64,000 bases of DNA from Parvibaculum sp040216885 (GCA_040216885.1 JAVJOG010000024.1:1-64000); one strand, 5' to 3'; counted from the first letter of the stretch, positions 1 through 8,269 are shown. Program-made: numbers and translations. Notes: a model not told the origin generated them from the sequence alone.

Positions 1-423
1 GAGATGGGGAAAGCTTTCGTCCTCGTGCCTGACGACCGATGCCAGCGTGTCGCCATAGCGCCCAGAGAGCCACCGCAAGGAGCGCGTTTCCCACACCGCG
101 TAATCGGCGCGGGAGCGCTCGTCCATGTCGGCCAGCGCCACAGGATAGGAAAGAACCCCGGCGAGCATGACGGGCGCGTCCTTGCGCAGCCTCCGGCCCT
201 TGGCGTCGCGCGCCTCTTCGGCCTGGCGCTCGGCTGCCCGCTCGACTTCGGGCAAAGTCAGGCCGAAGAGGCGCTTCGGCGGGCGCGGTGCTTCGATGTG
301 CGGGCAAGCAACAGGTTCCCGACCGGCCTCTGCCAGCACATCGCGCAGCGGCCACCGCTTGGCCGTCGCTTTTTTCGGAACGGCGCGGGCCACGATGTCG
401 ACATGGAGAAACTGAAACGCCAT
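1..423 (-). CDS. MobV-type relaxase, N-terminal part (runs off left edge)
   Basis: The minus-strand frame is open from an ATG at 423 to the window edge (141 codons, no stop). The protein begins MAFQFLHVDIVARAVPKK and the visible part ends in HEDESFPHL. That ending fits the histidine motif (HxDExxPHxH) of Pre/MobV plasmid mobilisation relaxases, which nick oriT and stay covalently linked to DNA. The preceding conserved stretch (tryptophan-rich, about residues 105-130) leads into the motif as in alphaproteobacterial members. The metal-binding histidines following HPH and the whole C-terminal part lie outside the window. It lies downstream of the RepA-like ATPase on the same strand, so both belong to one mobilisable element. 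The motif is seen; the relaxase role is family knowledge; activity is unproven because the gene is incomplete here. Confidence 0.75.
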   Translation of the reverse strand, partial: MAFQFLHVDIVARAVPKKATAKRWPLRDVLAEAGREPVACPHIEAPRPPKRLFGLTLPEVERAAERQAEEARDAKGRRLRKDAPVMLAGVLSYPVALADMDERSRADYAVWETRSLRWLSGRYGDTLASVVRHEDESFPHL

Positions 424-444
424 GGCCGCCCCTTTCTCCGGTTC

Positions 445-520
445 ACCTAGGAACCGATTAGGAGCGGTCAAATGCGCGGTATATGTTTTTGGAAGGCAGA
501 AGAAACCTAGAGACCGACTA
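445..520. repeat. Imperfect direct repeat upstream of the relaxase gene (oriT candidate)
   Basis: ACCTAGGAACCGATTA at 445-460 recurs as ACCTAGAGACCGACTA at 505-520, 60 bases apart, within the relaxase leader. Relaxase genes often sit beside their own origin of transfer, so this 424-604 gap is the natural place for an oriT or an autoregulatory site. No nick site was identified. No gene is seen in 424-644. Confidence 0.35.
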
Positions 521-604
521 TATTTGTTCGCCTGCCTCTTGCGGGCGCTCACAAATGTCAGGCCTGCGGCGCAAGGCGCGCTATGCGCACCCAAGGACGG
601 CGGA

Positions 605-625
605 GGCCGCCTCAAAGAGGCGGCC
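605..625 (-). terminator. GC-rich hairpin after the RepA-like gene
   Basis: GGCCGCCTC (605-613) and GAGGCGGCC (617-625) form a perfect 9-bp stem with an AAA loop, 20 bases past the stop of the RepA-like gene. There is no T-run on either side, so this is a stem-type pause or Rho-assisted terminator at best. Confidence 0.4.
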
Positions 626-644
626 ATTCTCCCCATACCGGCCA

Positions 645-1703
645 TTACCTCGCCACATGCTTGCCGTCCGGGCGCACTTCAACGAAGCCGCGCGCCACGA
701 GCTTATCAGTCCATTCATTTGCCGCGGCATCCCGACCGGAACCGACGCCCGCGACCCTCGCGCGCCTGCGCCATTCGCCTAGTTCGAGGCCATCGGGCCC
801 CGCCTCCCGCAGCACCTCAAGGGTCTTCTTCCCATACTCGGTAAGCGATGGACGGCTGGGCTGATTGTCGTTGTGACCCTCGACCAACGCGCCGCTGTCG
901 TCGGAAACGACAAGCGAATAAACCGGCTCGTTATCGCCGTCTACACCGCACTCGACCTTTTCGAGCATGATACAAACCGACGATTTCGCATCGTTCTTCT
1001 GCTTGCCAGTGCGCAGCACAAGCTGTCCTTCGCAATCGCCTTCGTCCAGTGCCAGCAGCGTGTCGAAATTCCCGTTGATAACCGAGCTTCCGCGCGCGCC
1101 CTTAGTTTTATCTTTCCCGGAATGATGAACCACGCAAACCTGCGCTCCAAGCGTGTTGGCAATGCGCGTCATCGCCCCGGTGAACTCCGCCATGTCCTCC
1201 TGCCTGTTCTCGTCCCCGAATAAGCATTGGGACAGAGTATCCACGCAGATGAAACGGCAGGGCACACCTGAATTGATTTCAAGCCGCCTGACTCGGTCGA
1301 TGAGTGTTGCGACCACTTGCGGGTCACGCAAGTTCATCGGCTCTTCCGCCAGTGCGATGGGAAGATTGGAAATGTCGAGGGCGCGCGCCAATGACCAAGC
1401 AATAGCCCGCGCTTTCAATCCCGTCCTACCTTCGGTCGTCAGATAGACCGTTGCGCCTTGTAGGCTCTTGCGGCCGAGCACATCTAGCCCCGCCGCGACC
1501 GACAACACCATATCAAGGGCGATAAACGACTTGCCTGTACCCGGCGCGCCGAAAAGACAGGTGGTGCCGACTTGCGGCAAAAGCCCGCGCACCAGATGAA
1601 GAGGGAAGTCCCGTTCAAGCACATCGGGGAGAGATGTAAAGCCAACGGACTTGGCATCGTCCGCGAAGGAACGGGTGGACACTGGGGAAGGCGTATTCTG
1701 CAT
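645..1703 (-). CDS. RepA-like/RecA-fold AAA ATPase of the mobile element
   Basis: About 352 residues. The Walker A motif GAPGTGKS is at residues 52-59. A Walker B-like strand (RFICVDTLSQC) follows, then a VHHSGKDKTKGARGSS segment typical of the hexameric RepA (RSF1010-type) helicase family and of AAA_25 proteins. Such ATPases unwind plasmid or element DNA for replication. An ATG at 1784 is also in frame, but the ATG at 1703 is preferred because GGAG lies about 9 bases before it. The C-terminal 60 residues resemble a small winged-helix DNA-binding tail. It lies between the MmeI-like enzyme and the relaxase, all on the minus strand. Function in integrated-element replication is inference; a general ATPase role is safe. 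Confidence 0.7.
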   Translation of the reverse strand: MQNTPSPVSTRSFADDAKSVGFTSLPDVLERDFPLHLVRGLLPQVGTTCLFGAPGTGKSFIALDMVLSVAAGLDVLGRKSLQGATVYLTTEGRTGLKARAIAWSLARALDISNLPIALAEEPMNLRDPQVVATLIDRVRRLEINSGVPCRFICVDTLSQCLFGDENRQEDMAEFTGAMTRIANTLGAQVCVVHHSGKDKTKGARGSSVINGNFDTLLALDEGDCEGQLVLRTGKQKNDAKSSVCIMLEKVECGVDGDNEPVYSLVVSDDSGALVEGHNDNQPSRPSLTEYGKKTLEVLREAGPDGLELGEWRRRARVAGVGSGRDAAANEWTDKLVARGFVEVRPDGKHVAR

Positions 1704-1816
1704 ATCAATTACTCCGAATGAGACCATCGTGGTCGGGAGTTCTCGATATGGGTTCGTCCTTCCCGGGGCGGAAATCGCAAGCAAGCCGATATTCAGACCG
1801 CTTTAAGAACTGGAGT

Positions 1817-1868
1817 AGCAGGCTTACTTACGCCTCCCCCTTAAGGGGGAGGCGTAAGTAAGCCTGCT
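1817..1868. repeat. Perfect 52-base palindrome, no loop
   Basis: Twenty-six bases (1817-1842, beginning AGCAGGCTTACTTACGCC) are followed directly by their exact reverse complement (1843-1868), centred on TTAA. It starts 9 bases past the stop of the MmeI-like gene. No T-run follows on the minus strand, so it is not a standard intrinsic terminator, although it could end transcription. The rest of the 1704-1877 gap shows only the RepA ribosome site. Confidence 0.9.
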
Positions 1869-1877
1869 TGAGCCCGC

Positions 1878-4778
1878 CTAGCCCGCGCGCGCTTTGTTCA
1901 GCTCAAGCAATGCCGCAAGCGCATCCTCATCGGAAATGTCCGCCGACCAGCCGTAAGCATCAGCAACGGCCGCATCAAGCTCTTTGTGAGCATGCTCAAG
2001 CCATGCCGGGCGTTCGTTATAAAGTTTGGTCAGTGTCCGGCTTTTCAGAACCTTTGCCGCCGTTTCATCTTTCGGAAGAATGCGGTCAGGAAACCCCGAC
2101 ACGACTTCCGAAACGACATTCACGAGGTCCGGCGGATTGAGCCAGTTGCGTCGTAACTCGTCGAGACGCTTGGCTGCCATCGCAATTGCGACGGCGTGAG
2201 GATTAGCAGCATAGGATGCCGGGGACAGGTTCGGCGTAAGTTCAATGGGAAAGGGAAAGGTTTCGAAAGTCGTGCTGGGCGTGTAGCGCGGCCGGTCTTC
2301 GAGGCTCGTCCCGAGGCGAAGCGACCAAGCCTCGTGGAAACGGCTGTGAAGGATTCCAAAAGTCGTATCGTCGTCGCGAGCGACTGCTATCACCGTTTGA
2401 TGAGGTTGAATGGAAGAATCAAGCCAGACAAAAAGCCTGTGCTTAGAAACTTGAGAAGTGGCGATGTAGCGACCTTGCGCGGCAATTTTCCGGAAGAGGC
2501 CAACGCCGGTTTCACCGTGTTGCCACCAATATATTCGGCGTCTCTCTCGACGATTCTGTATTCGAATAGGCTTCACCGCTTCTTCAACTTGTCGAAATGG
2601 CGCCTCATATAGCTCGGCTTCGGCTAACGACATCTCCCCAAAATTGATAACCCACCGATTTCTTGGGCGAGAATTTATATCCTGACCATTTCGCAATGGC
2701 TTGAGAACATCACTATTTCGACGGCCATTAGGATTGGTAGGCTCAAGAAGCCACTTTCGAGCAACATCCTCCGCTACATCAAAATCACCAACGAGAACAG
2801 GCCCCTGAAATGAAATCCCTTTGTTGTCGCGTAGTGATGTCGCTGTTGTCAGGTTCAGCGCACCTGAAGAGAGGTCGGCGAATATGGTAGAGGTTGCCTC
2901 TCCGTCCAAACGCACATCGTTGACCAAATCATTCCTCGGTCGAGAGAAGCACACAATCGACACGCGAACGGCTGCTCCTTCGACCGTCCACTCTTTGTCG
3001 CTCCACGCCTCGAAAATCTTATGCTGCTCGACAATCTCATCCAGCACGCGACGATTGGCACCGCCTCTTATCGAGTTCGTGGCAACAAAGCCAACACGCT
3101 TTGTCAATTCTTGTCTCAACATTCTGTCCGCAATGGAAAACCAGTAGCAGACTAAATCTGAGCCGCCGGGCAACCACTCTTTGAACGCACTGCGCAACCG
3201 CTCAACATATTCCTCCCCCATATAGGAAATCATCGCCTTGTCACCGAGGAACGGGGGATTTCCAACAATGACATCCGCTTTTGGCCAAAGATTCTTTGTG
3301 TCCGGCCACGGCCTGCTCTCATCCTTGGGAAGCAAGGCATCTCGATTTTCAATGGTGTTCAGATTTATCAGTATTGGATTCTTGCGAGCACCGAAGCCGT
3401 TTCGCTTCATCCATTGGATTTCACCTATCCAAACGCTAACGCGCGCAAGTTCCGCCGCATACGGATTTATTTCGATTCCCAAAAGACATTCAGGACCAAT
3501 CGAAGGAAACTGACGCTCAAGCCCCAACACCTCGCCCTCGATACTGACTTGAAGCTCAATGTCTTTCAAAGCCAGCAAAGAAAGGTAGAGAAAGTTCCCC
3601 GACCCGCAGGCAGGGTCCAACACACGGAACGCCCGCAGCCGTTCAAGAAACGCGCGGAACTTGGCTTCTGCCTCAGCTCGAAGGGCATTTCTTTTTGCGG
3701 TCAATGGCCTCACTTTAGCGGCAGCACGAGTGACCGCAGCCTTTTGCGCAAATTCTTGCGCCTGCCTGAGAAGTGTCGCTATTTCCGGCTTCACAGCCGC
3801 CCATTCCGCGAGCAGTGGTTTGGTGATGACCGGTTCAATGATGCAAAGGATTTTCTCGCGGTCGGTGTAATGCGCGCCGAGCTGACTCCGTTTATCCGGG
3901 TCAAGTCCGCGCTCAAAGAGCGTTCCCAGAATTGACGGGTCAATTTCTGTCCAATCGAGTTTCGAGGCCGCGAAGACATTCTTCAGGTCATCGCGTTCGA
4001 GAGGCAAGGCGCTATCGTCATCGAAAAGCCCGCCGTTAAACCACTCGACCGTCTCGAATCCGACAAGACCGCCCGATGTCATCGCACCGAACAATTGCCG
4101 AGCCATCGGCTCGAACCGCTCCGGTTCGGCTAACGATGCCTCCACCATACGCTGAAACATCTTGTTCGGCAGAAGCTCGGCATCCTCCGCGAACATACAG
4201 AACACCAGCCGGTTCACGAAGTGAGCCACGGTATGTGGGTCATGCCCGCGCGAGCGCAGCCGCAAGGCGAGATTGGCAAATTCCTTTGCTGCGTCTTCGG
4301 TAAGGGCCTGCCGTGTCTGACCTGGCTTCAGCTTCTCCGGGTCCGAGAGAACCCATTTGAGGATTTGCCGCTTCGCTGGGTCCAGTAGGTCATCGAGCGT
4401 CAGGTCATAGGTTTTGGAAACGGTGTTCGTCCACGCAGTAGTTACGCGGAACCGGGCCATATCCGACACAACGAGCAACGGAGGATTTCCCAGCGCGCCG
4501 GAATATTGCTGGAGTTGGGCGAAAGCTGCGTTGAGGTCCTTTCCCTTGCCCTTGTATTCCCAAGCGAAGAAGCCAGCCTTCCACACATCGGCCCACCCGC
4601 CGGCGCCAGTGGCTTTGCTGGCCCCCTTCTCGAAAGCATAGGTAGCGCCGGACGGGTCCGCCTCAGAAGGAGACGGCTCACCCAACATCGCGCAAAGGTC
4701 CAGAAACTGGCTCTGAGAGGCCGCGCGCTCTGTAAGCACGCTGGCCTTCCATTTCGCAACAAATTCTTCCGGTGTCAT
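1878..4778 (-). CDS. MmeI-like type IIG/IIL restriction-modification enzyme
   Basis: 966 residues, close to MmeI (about 919). A PD-(D/E)XK nuclease site lies at the N terminus: D64, then E74 and K76 in WADVWKAGFFAWEYKGK, with the same D-x9-E-x-K spacing as MmeI. An adenine methyltransferase follows, with motif I LDPACGSGNF at 387-396 and catalytic motif IV NPPF at 507-510. A C-terminal target-recognition region occupies roughly 600-960. One polypeptide would both cut and modify DNA, typically hemimethylating the site and cleaving at a fixed distance. No separate methylase or specificity gene is adjacent, which fits the single-chain design. It is embedded in a mobilisable element and could serve to keep that element. 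All key residues are present, so activity is plausible; recognition site unknown. Confidence 0.88.
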   Translation of the reverse strand: MTPEEFVAKWKASVLTERAASQSQFLDLCAMLGEPSPSEADPSGATYAFEKGASKATGAGGWADVWKAGFFAWEYKGKGKDLNAAFAQLQQYSGALGNPPLLVVSDMARFRVTTAWTNTVSKTYDLTLDDLLDPAKRQILKWVLSDPEKLKPGQTRQALTEDAAKEFANLALRLRSRGHDPHTVAHFVNRLVFCMFAEDAELLPNKMFQRMVEASLAEPERFEPMARQLFGAMTSGGLVGFETVEWFNGGLFDDDSALPLERDDLKNVFAASKLDWTEIDPSILGTLFERGLDPDKRSQLGAHYTDREKILCIIEPVITKPLLAEWAAVKPEIATLLRQAQEFAQKAAVTRAAAKVRPLTAKRNALRAEAEAKFRAFLERLRAFRVLDPACGSGNFLYLSLLALKDIELQVSIEGEVLGLERQFPSIGPECLLGIEINPYAAELARVSVWIGEIQWMKRNGFGARKNPILINLNTIENRDALLPKDESRPWPDTKNLWPKADVIVGNPPFLGDKAMISYMGEEYVERLRSAFKEWLPGGSDLVCYWFSIADRMLRQELTKRVGFVATNSIRGGANRRVLDEIVEQHKIFEAWSDKEWTVEGAAVRVSIVCFSRPRNDLVNDVRLDGEATSTIFADLSSGALNLTTATSLRDNKGISFQGPVLVGDFDVAEDVARKWLLEPTNPNGRRNSDVLKPLRNGQDINSRPRNRWVINFGEMSLAEAELYEAPFRQVEEAVKPIRIQNRRERRRIYWWQHGETGVGLFRKIAAQGRYIATSQVSKHRLFVWLDSSIQPHQTVIAVARDDDTTFGILHSRFHEAWSLRLGTSLEDRPRYTPSTTFETFPFPIELTPNLSPASYAANPHAVAIAMAAKRLDELRRNWLNPPDLVNVVSEVVSGFPDRILPKDETAAKVLKSRTLTKLYNERPAWLEHAHKELDAAVADAYGWSADISDEDALAALLELNKARAG

Positions 4779-4819
4779 TCCCCGCCCCAGCGTCTCACCG
4801 CCGATAAAATCGCGACCAC

Positions 4820-4857
4820 AGGTGGACGGGCACCAAAGTGATGGCGCCCGTCCACCT
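4820..4857 (-). terminator. Hairpin between the AT-rich membrane gene and the MmeI-like gene
   Basis: AGGTGGACGGGC (4820-4831) pairs perfectly with GCCCGTCCACCT (4846-4857), a 12-bp stem with a 14-base loop, 20 bases past the upstream gene's stop. The minus-strand sequence beyond reads ...GCGATTTTATC, so a weak T-tract exists a few bases later. It could insulate the restriction gene from upstream transcription. Confidence 0.45.
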
Positions 4858-4877
4858 AGGCTGTCAGACGCTAGTCA

Positions 4878-5588
4878 TCAATCACCGTTTTTTACTTTTC
4901 GCGGGTCGGTATCTTCTTTGATTAGACGCGTTGGCGGTTCGACCGGCTTTTCCGGGATAACCGGGGTGGTTTCCTGCTCCGCAGGCTTCTTGTCGTTGTC
5001 TGTCATCTCCTGCTCCATGGTTGCCTCATACTCAACATTGTTGTTGCCGAGAAGCCCCTTGTCATCGACCTTGTCCCACAAAAGAAAAATGGCGCAGACA
5101 AAAACAAATGGTATTGAATAAAATAATGCAATTTGCCCTTTGTATTTGAAATAAGACTTTACAATGTTGCTATTGTAATTGGTTGTAGCGCATTTTGTGT
5201 AGTTCTTATTTATGTATTCTTCAAATTCTTGCTTTGCTAGATACGTCGAATTTGGGCCTTTGCCGCTCTGCTGATAAAATTTCACTAATCCGTCGAAATA
5301 CTCTTTTAGAGAGTTTGGTTCATTTAAGTATTCATATTCTACACTGTGTCTCACGCGCGCAAAATAGTACGAGCTGACGAAAATAAGAAATGCGCCCGGC
5401 AAAGCGAAGGCTATGAAAAGAAATTCTTTAAATCCAATCTCATCAATTGTTGATATAAAGCTGTCAGATATATAAAATATACTGCCATATAGAGCTGCAA
5501 TTACAGTAATAGGTAGATTCGTTCCATTTATTATATTATCTTTTCTTTCGAACTCGTGGTAATATGCTCTTTCAAAAAATTCCAGCAT
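4878..5588 (-). CDS. AT-rich three-helix membrane protein of unknown function
   Basis: About 236 residues from the ATG at 5588, chosen because AGAGG sits 8 bases upstream; an in-frame start at 5648 lacks such a site. Two hydrophobic segments near residues 26-75 are followed by a charged, Asn/Lys/Tyr-rich cytoplasmic stretch, a third hydrophobic segment around 150-172, and an acidic, Pro-rich tail. The gene is strikingly AT-rich, with frequent AAT, TAT and ATA codons, unlike everything around it. This marks it as recently acquired from a low-GC source. I recognise no family. Two-helix membrane effectors of anti-phage systems have a comparable outline, and it sits beside a restriction enzyme on a mobile element. 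A defence or immunity role is only a guess. Confidence 0.6.
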   Translation of the reverse strand: MLEFFERAYYHEFERKDNIINGTNLPITVIAALYGSIFYISDSFISTIDEIGFKEFLFIAFALPGAFLIFVSSYYFARVRHSVEYEYLNEPNSLKEYFDGLVKFYQQSGKGPNSTYLAKQEFEEYINKNYTKCATTNYNSNIVKSYFKYKGQIALFYSIPFVFVCAIFLLWDKVDDKGLLGNNNVEYEATMEQEMTDNDKKPAEQETTPVIPEKPVEPPTRLIKEDTDPRKVKNGD

Positions 5589-5786
5589 TTGTCGAACCTC
5601 TTTGCCGACACCATTTTGTGCTAACAACCCTACTGGTCCTCGCAACATTGGTAAATCTAGGATGTGTCACCAATGTGTGATACACGGATACCCATCTGCC
5701 CGGTAAGTTGTTGTTATCTCTAGAAAAAAATAGATTCGCGAGGGTCCTAGTCCCCCAGCCAGCCTTCGCCCTAGCGGGCTTCGGCT

Positions 5787-5840
5787 GGGCAAGCCATGAA
5801 ACGGGTGAAGGCCGGGCAAGCCGTGAAGTGGGCGAAGGCT
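5787..5840. repeat. Two tandem 27-base units before the GIY-YIG gene
   Basis: GGGCAAGCC(A/G)TGAA is the start of two adjacent 27-base copies (5787-5813 and 5814-5840) that differ at about five positions. They lie in a GC-rich leader that ends GGCGGACCCGCC directly before the ATG at 5875. The rest of the 5589-5874 gap is AT-rich and holds nothing I recognise. Confidence 0.6.
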
Positions 5841-5874
5841 GTCCCGCCGGAGCTTTAGCGGAGGCGGACCCGCC

Positions 5875-6126
5875 ATGCAGCACGTCTACATCCTTCAAAG
5901 CCTGAAGTTTCCGGACAAATATTACACCGGCTGCACAAGCAATGTTGCCGAACGCCTGAAAAGGCACAATTCGGGGAAGTCCGATTCCCAATCGCACCAT
6001 TCCGCCATGTACGGGCCGTGGAAACTGGTCGTCCAGATCGGCTTCGACGACAAGACGAAGGCATTCGCATTCGAAAAATATCTGAAGTCCGGCTCCGGAC
6101 GCGCCTTTGCCAAGAAACATTTCTAG
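5875..6126 (+). CDS. Small GIY-YIG nuclease-superfamily protein
   Basis: 83 residues, the whole length being one GIY-YIG domain. VYILQS near residues 4-9 and YYTGCT at 16-21 form the GIY and YIG strands. An Arg (AERLKRHNSG) and the C-terminal FEKYLKSGSGR segment supply the remaining conserved positions. Stand-alone members are common and often multi-copy in alphaproteobacteria; their substrates are mostly unknown, but the fold cuts DNA strands. The gene is on the opposite strand to its neighbours and is framed by GC-rich repeats upstream and an inverted repeat downstream, so it looks like a self-contained cassette. There is no clear Shine-Dalgarno; GGCGGACCCGCC precedes the start. Confidence 0.8.
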   Translation: MQHVYILQSLKFPDKYYTGCTSNVAERLKRHNSGKSDSQSHHSAMYGPWKLVVQIGFDDKTKAFAFEKYLKSGSGRAFAKKHF

Positions 6127-6214
6127 AAGTCCGGTTTTCCCGGTTCTCCGTATCGCGGAAGAGCACGGCGTTCCCGGACGGCGCGCGCCACCGGTCGATC
6201 ATGTTTGACTACCG

Positions 6215-6244
6215 CACTAGCTCCCGAAAAGGGGGTGCTAGGTG
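6215..6244. terminator. Imperfect hairpin between convergent genes
   Basis: CACTAGCTCCC (6215-6225) is followed by a GAAAA loop and GGGGGTGCTAGGTG, its imperfect inverse. It lies between the ends of the GIY-YIG gene (plus) and the next gene (minus), so it may stop both transcripts. No T-run is seen. Confidence 0.35.
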
Positions 6245-6269
6245 AGGCGGGCTCGCAGCCTTGGGACCG

Positions 6270-7178
6270 CTAGTTGGCATACTCCACTGTCATGTGCCTT
6301 GCACTCTCGACCATCTCGTCGATGCTAACCTGCGAGCGGGTCATGCTGCTTTGTTGATAAATTTCCTCCAGCGTCCCATACAGCGCGGTGAAGGTCTGAC
6401 TGTCTTTGAAGGGTATGTCGAACACATCGACAAAACTGGTGTGAATGGTCACGTGAACGCCGAGCGGCCATCCGCGTTGCCCCATTTCCTCAATGTATTT
6501 TCGTCCGAGGGGCCCGTCGCGGAAACCAAAAGAAAAAGGTTGCTCGGCCTTGGATATGAACGGTCCCCAGTTTTCGGGCATCAAAATTACTTCTTGGGCA
6601 ATCGTCCCATCGAAAAATATCGTCTGATAGGCAAGCTGCATACGCATTTCGAAACTCCGGGCTGGCGAATTCCCGGAGTTTCCAATCTTCATTTGGACAA
6701 TTGGGACAATCTTATCCCCATCGGCGGCAAAGATGATGGAGAGGTTGCTAATGGACATATAGGCCCGCACTTGCGCCTCTCCGATGCGCTTGGCCTCGTC
6801 GGCAGTTCGGTTAGCAGCAGCGACTGCCTCGCGCGTGGCTACCAGCGTTTGAGCCACATAAATAACACCCAACGCCGTGACGCCAACCCCGCACGCGCTA
6901 GCGAAGAACATCATCAACGCCCATTTGGCCATCTCCCGTTGGGCATCAAGGTCCTGTTCTTGTCTCCACTCTTCGCGGTAAGTTTTGGCGTCGTTTATTC
7001 GGGACAGTCCCTCGGCCGTCGAAGGCCCCGTCCGGTCATGCGCGCTTTCGTATTGTTGCTGGGCGACGACATAATGGCGCTCGCCGTCATTCATGCTGTT
7101 TATCAGCCACGCGGACGCAAAGCCGAAGACCAGGATTCCTCCTATAGAAATGAAGAACAGCCAATCGCGATCAAGCAT
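6270..7178 (-). CDS. Two-helix membrane protein of unknown function
   Basis: 302 residues. One hydrophobic helix lies at about residues 7-27. A second is near 85-110, followed by an amphipathic heptad-like stretch (ATREAVAAANRTADEAKRIGEAQVRAYMSI). The last 160 residues form a predicted soluble beta-rich domain. The coiled-coil linker with RAY(M/V) after the second helix is a layout seen in many alphaproteobacterial hypothetical proteins; I know of no assigned function. Composition is intermediate between the AT-rich gene at 4878 and the chromosome. It is the last gene before the chromosomal SDR, so it probably belongs to the mobile segment. The ATG at 7178 is the only sensible start. The 7179-7261 gap contains no tRNA or evident attachment duplication. 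Confidence 0.6.
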   Translation of the reverse strand: MLDRDWLFFISIGGILVFGFASAWLINSMNDGERHYVVAQQQYESAHDRTGPSTAEGLSRINDAKTYREEWRQEQDLDAQREMAKWALMMFFASACGVGVTALGVIYVAQTLVATREAVAAANRTADEAKRIGEAQVRAYMSISNLSIIFAADGDKIVPIVQMKIGNSGNSPARSFEMRMQLAYQTIFFDGTIAQEVILMPENWGPFISKAEQPFSFGFRDGPLGRKYIEEMGQRGWPLGVHVTIHTSFVDVFDIPFKDSQTFTALYGTLEEIYQQSSMTRSQVSIDEMVESARHMTVEYAN

Positions 7179-7261
7179 TGGATCAAAAATTCCGCTGTGA
7201 ACCCATCCCGGCTGATCTTATTGGCGATATTCCGTTCCGTCTCATGGATTCCGGGCCCGGC

Positions 7262-8269
7262 CTAGCGTGTCAGCACCGCCTTGACCAAGGGGCCATAGGG
7301 CGAGCCGCCGAGCATTGCCAGTTGTTGCTGCGCCGACACCTCGTTGATGGGTTCCTGCGGGCGCGCAACCGGGTGTACCGGGCGCCGCAAGGGGCGTTCG
7401 CCGGCCGGCATCGCGATGATTTCGGCGATCGCGCGCGGAACATCCATCGGGTCCGTGTCGCCGCCGCCACCGCTCGCGACGCCCATGGACGCCGTCATCT
7501 GGGGATAGGCGGCAAGCAATTCCTCCGGCGTGCGGGCCTTGAGCGCGGCCGAGAGGGCAACCTGGTTTTCCCAGATACGGGTCGGGTAGCCGCCGGGCTG
7601 GATGATCGTCACTTCGATGCCTTGCGTCACCGTCTCATAGGCGAGTTGCTCGCTAAGCGCCTCAAGCGCGAACTTGGTCGGCGAATACTGCGCGAAGGCC
7701 GGAACGATGAGGCGGCCAAGCTGGGAGGTAACATTGAAGACCTGTCCGGCGCCGGCGGCGCGCATGGCCGGAAGGACCGCACGGATCATCCGCTGCGGAC
7801 CGAACACATTGGTGTCGAAGATCAACCGCGTGGCTTCCATGTCCTGGACCTCGATCGGTCCGGAAAGGGCGATGCCGGCATTGTTGACCAGCACGTCGAT
7901 CGATCCGCCCGCCGCCGCGAGCGCCTCGGCAACGCCTGCCTCGACCTGCGCGTCCGACGTCACGTCGATTTCGATCACGGTGATGTCGAGATCGTCGCGC
8001 GCCGCAAGCGCCACCAATTCGTCCGCCTCCGGACGCGGCAGGTTGCGCATCGTCGCAAACACTTTTGCGCCCAGCCGCGCGTAGTGCTCGGCGCCGAGAC
8101 GGCCGAAGCCCGACGAACACCCGGTGATGAGGATCGACTTGCCGGTGAGGTCCGGTGCGGCTGAACTTTCGTCGGCGCGCGCATGAACGCCGCCGGCCGC
8201 GAACGCGGTCGCCGCCACTCCGGCGCCCATCATCAGGTGACGGCGGCTGATTTCCAGTTTGTTCGGCAT
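7262..8269 (-). CDS. Tat-exported short-chain dehydrogenase/reductase
   Basis: About 335 residues from the ATG at 8269, which has GGAG at good distance; a longer in-frame start at 8329 is less likely. The N terminus carries a twin-arginine signal (SRRHLMMGAGVAATAFAAGG). A classical SDR follows with a TGCSSGFG nucleotide loop, the NNAG motif, the catalytic Ser in NVTSQLG and YSPTK with the catalytic Tyr and Lys. The enzyme would oxidise an alcohol or reduce a ketone with NAD(P). Tat export of an SDR is uncommon and implies folding with its cofactor before translocation. The substrate cannot be read from sequence. It is divergent from the aldo/keto reductase, with about 200 bases between their starts. 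Confidence 0.85.
   Translation of the reverse strand: MPNKLEISRRHLMMGAGVAATAFAAGGVHARADESSAAPDLTGKSILITGCSSGFGRLGAEHYARLGAKVFATMRNLPRPEADELVALAARDDLDITVIEIDVTSDAQVEAGVAEALAAAGGSIDVLVNNAGIALSGPIEVQDMEATRLIFDTNVFGPQRMIRAVLPAMRAAGAGQVFNVTSQLGRLIVPAFAQYSPTKFALEALSEQLAYETVTQGIEVTIIQPGGYPTRIWENQVALSAALKARTPEELLAAYPQMTASMGVASGGGGDTDPMDVPRAIAEIIAMPAGERPLRRPVHPVARPQEPINEVSAQQQLAMLGGSPYGPLVKAVLTR

Noticed and set aside
1817..1868. The 52-base palindrome as a standard intrinsic terminator
   Set aside because: No loop and no T-run on the minus strand; a perfect zero-loop palindrome is better reported as an unexplained symmetric site.
7179..7261. Possible tRNA or attachment site at the right end of the mobile segment
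   Set aside because: No cloverleaf or T-loop consensus, and no duplicate of this stretch was found in the window.
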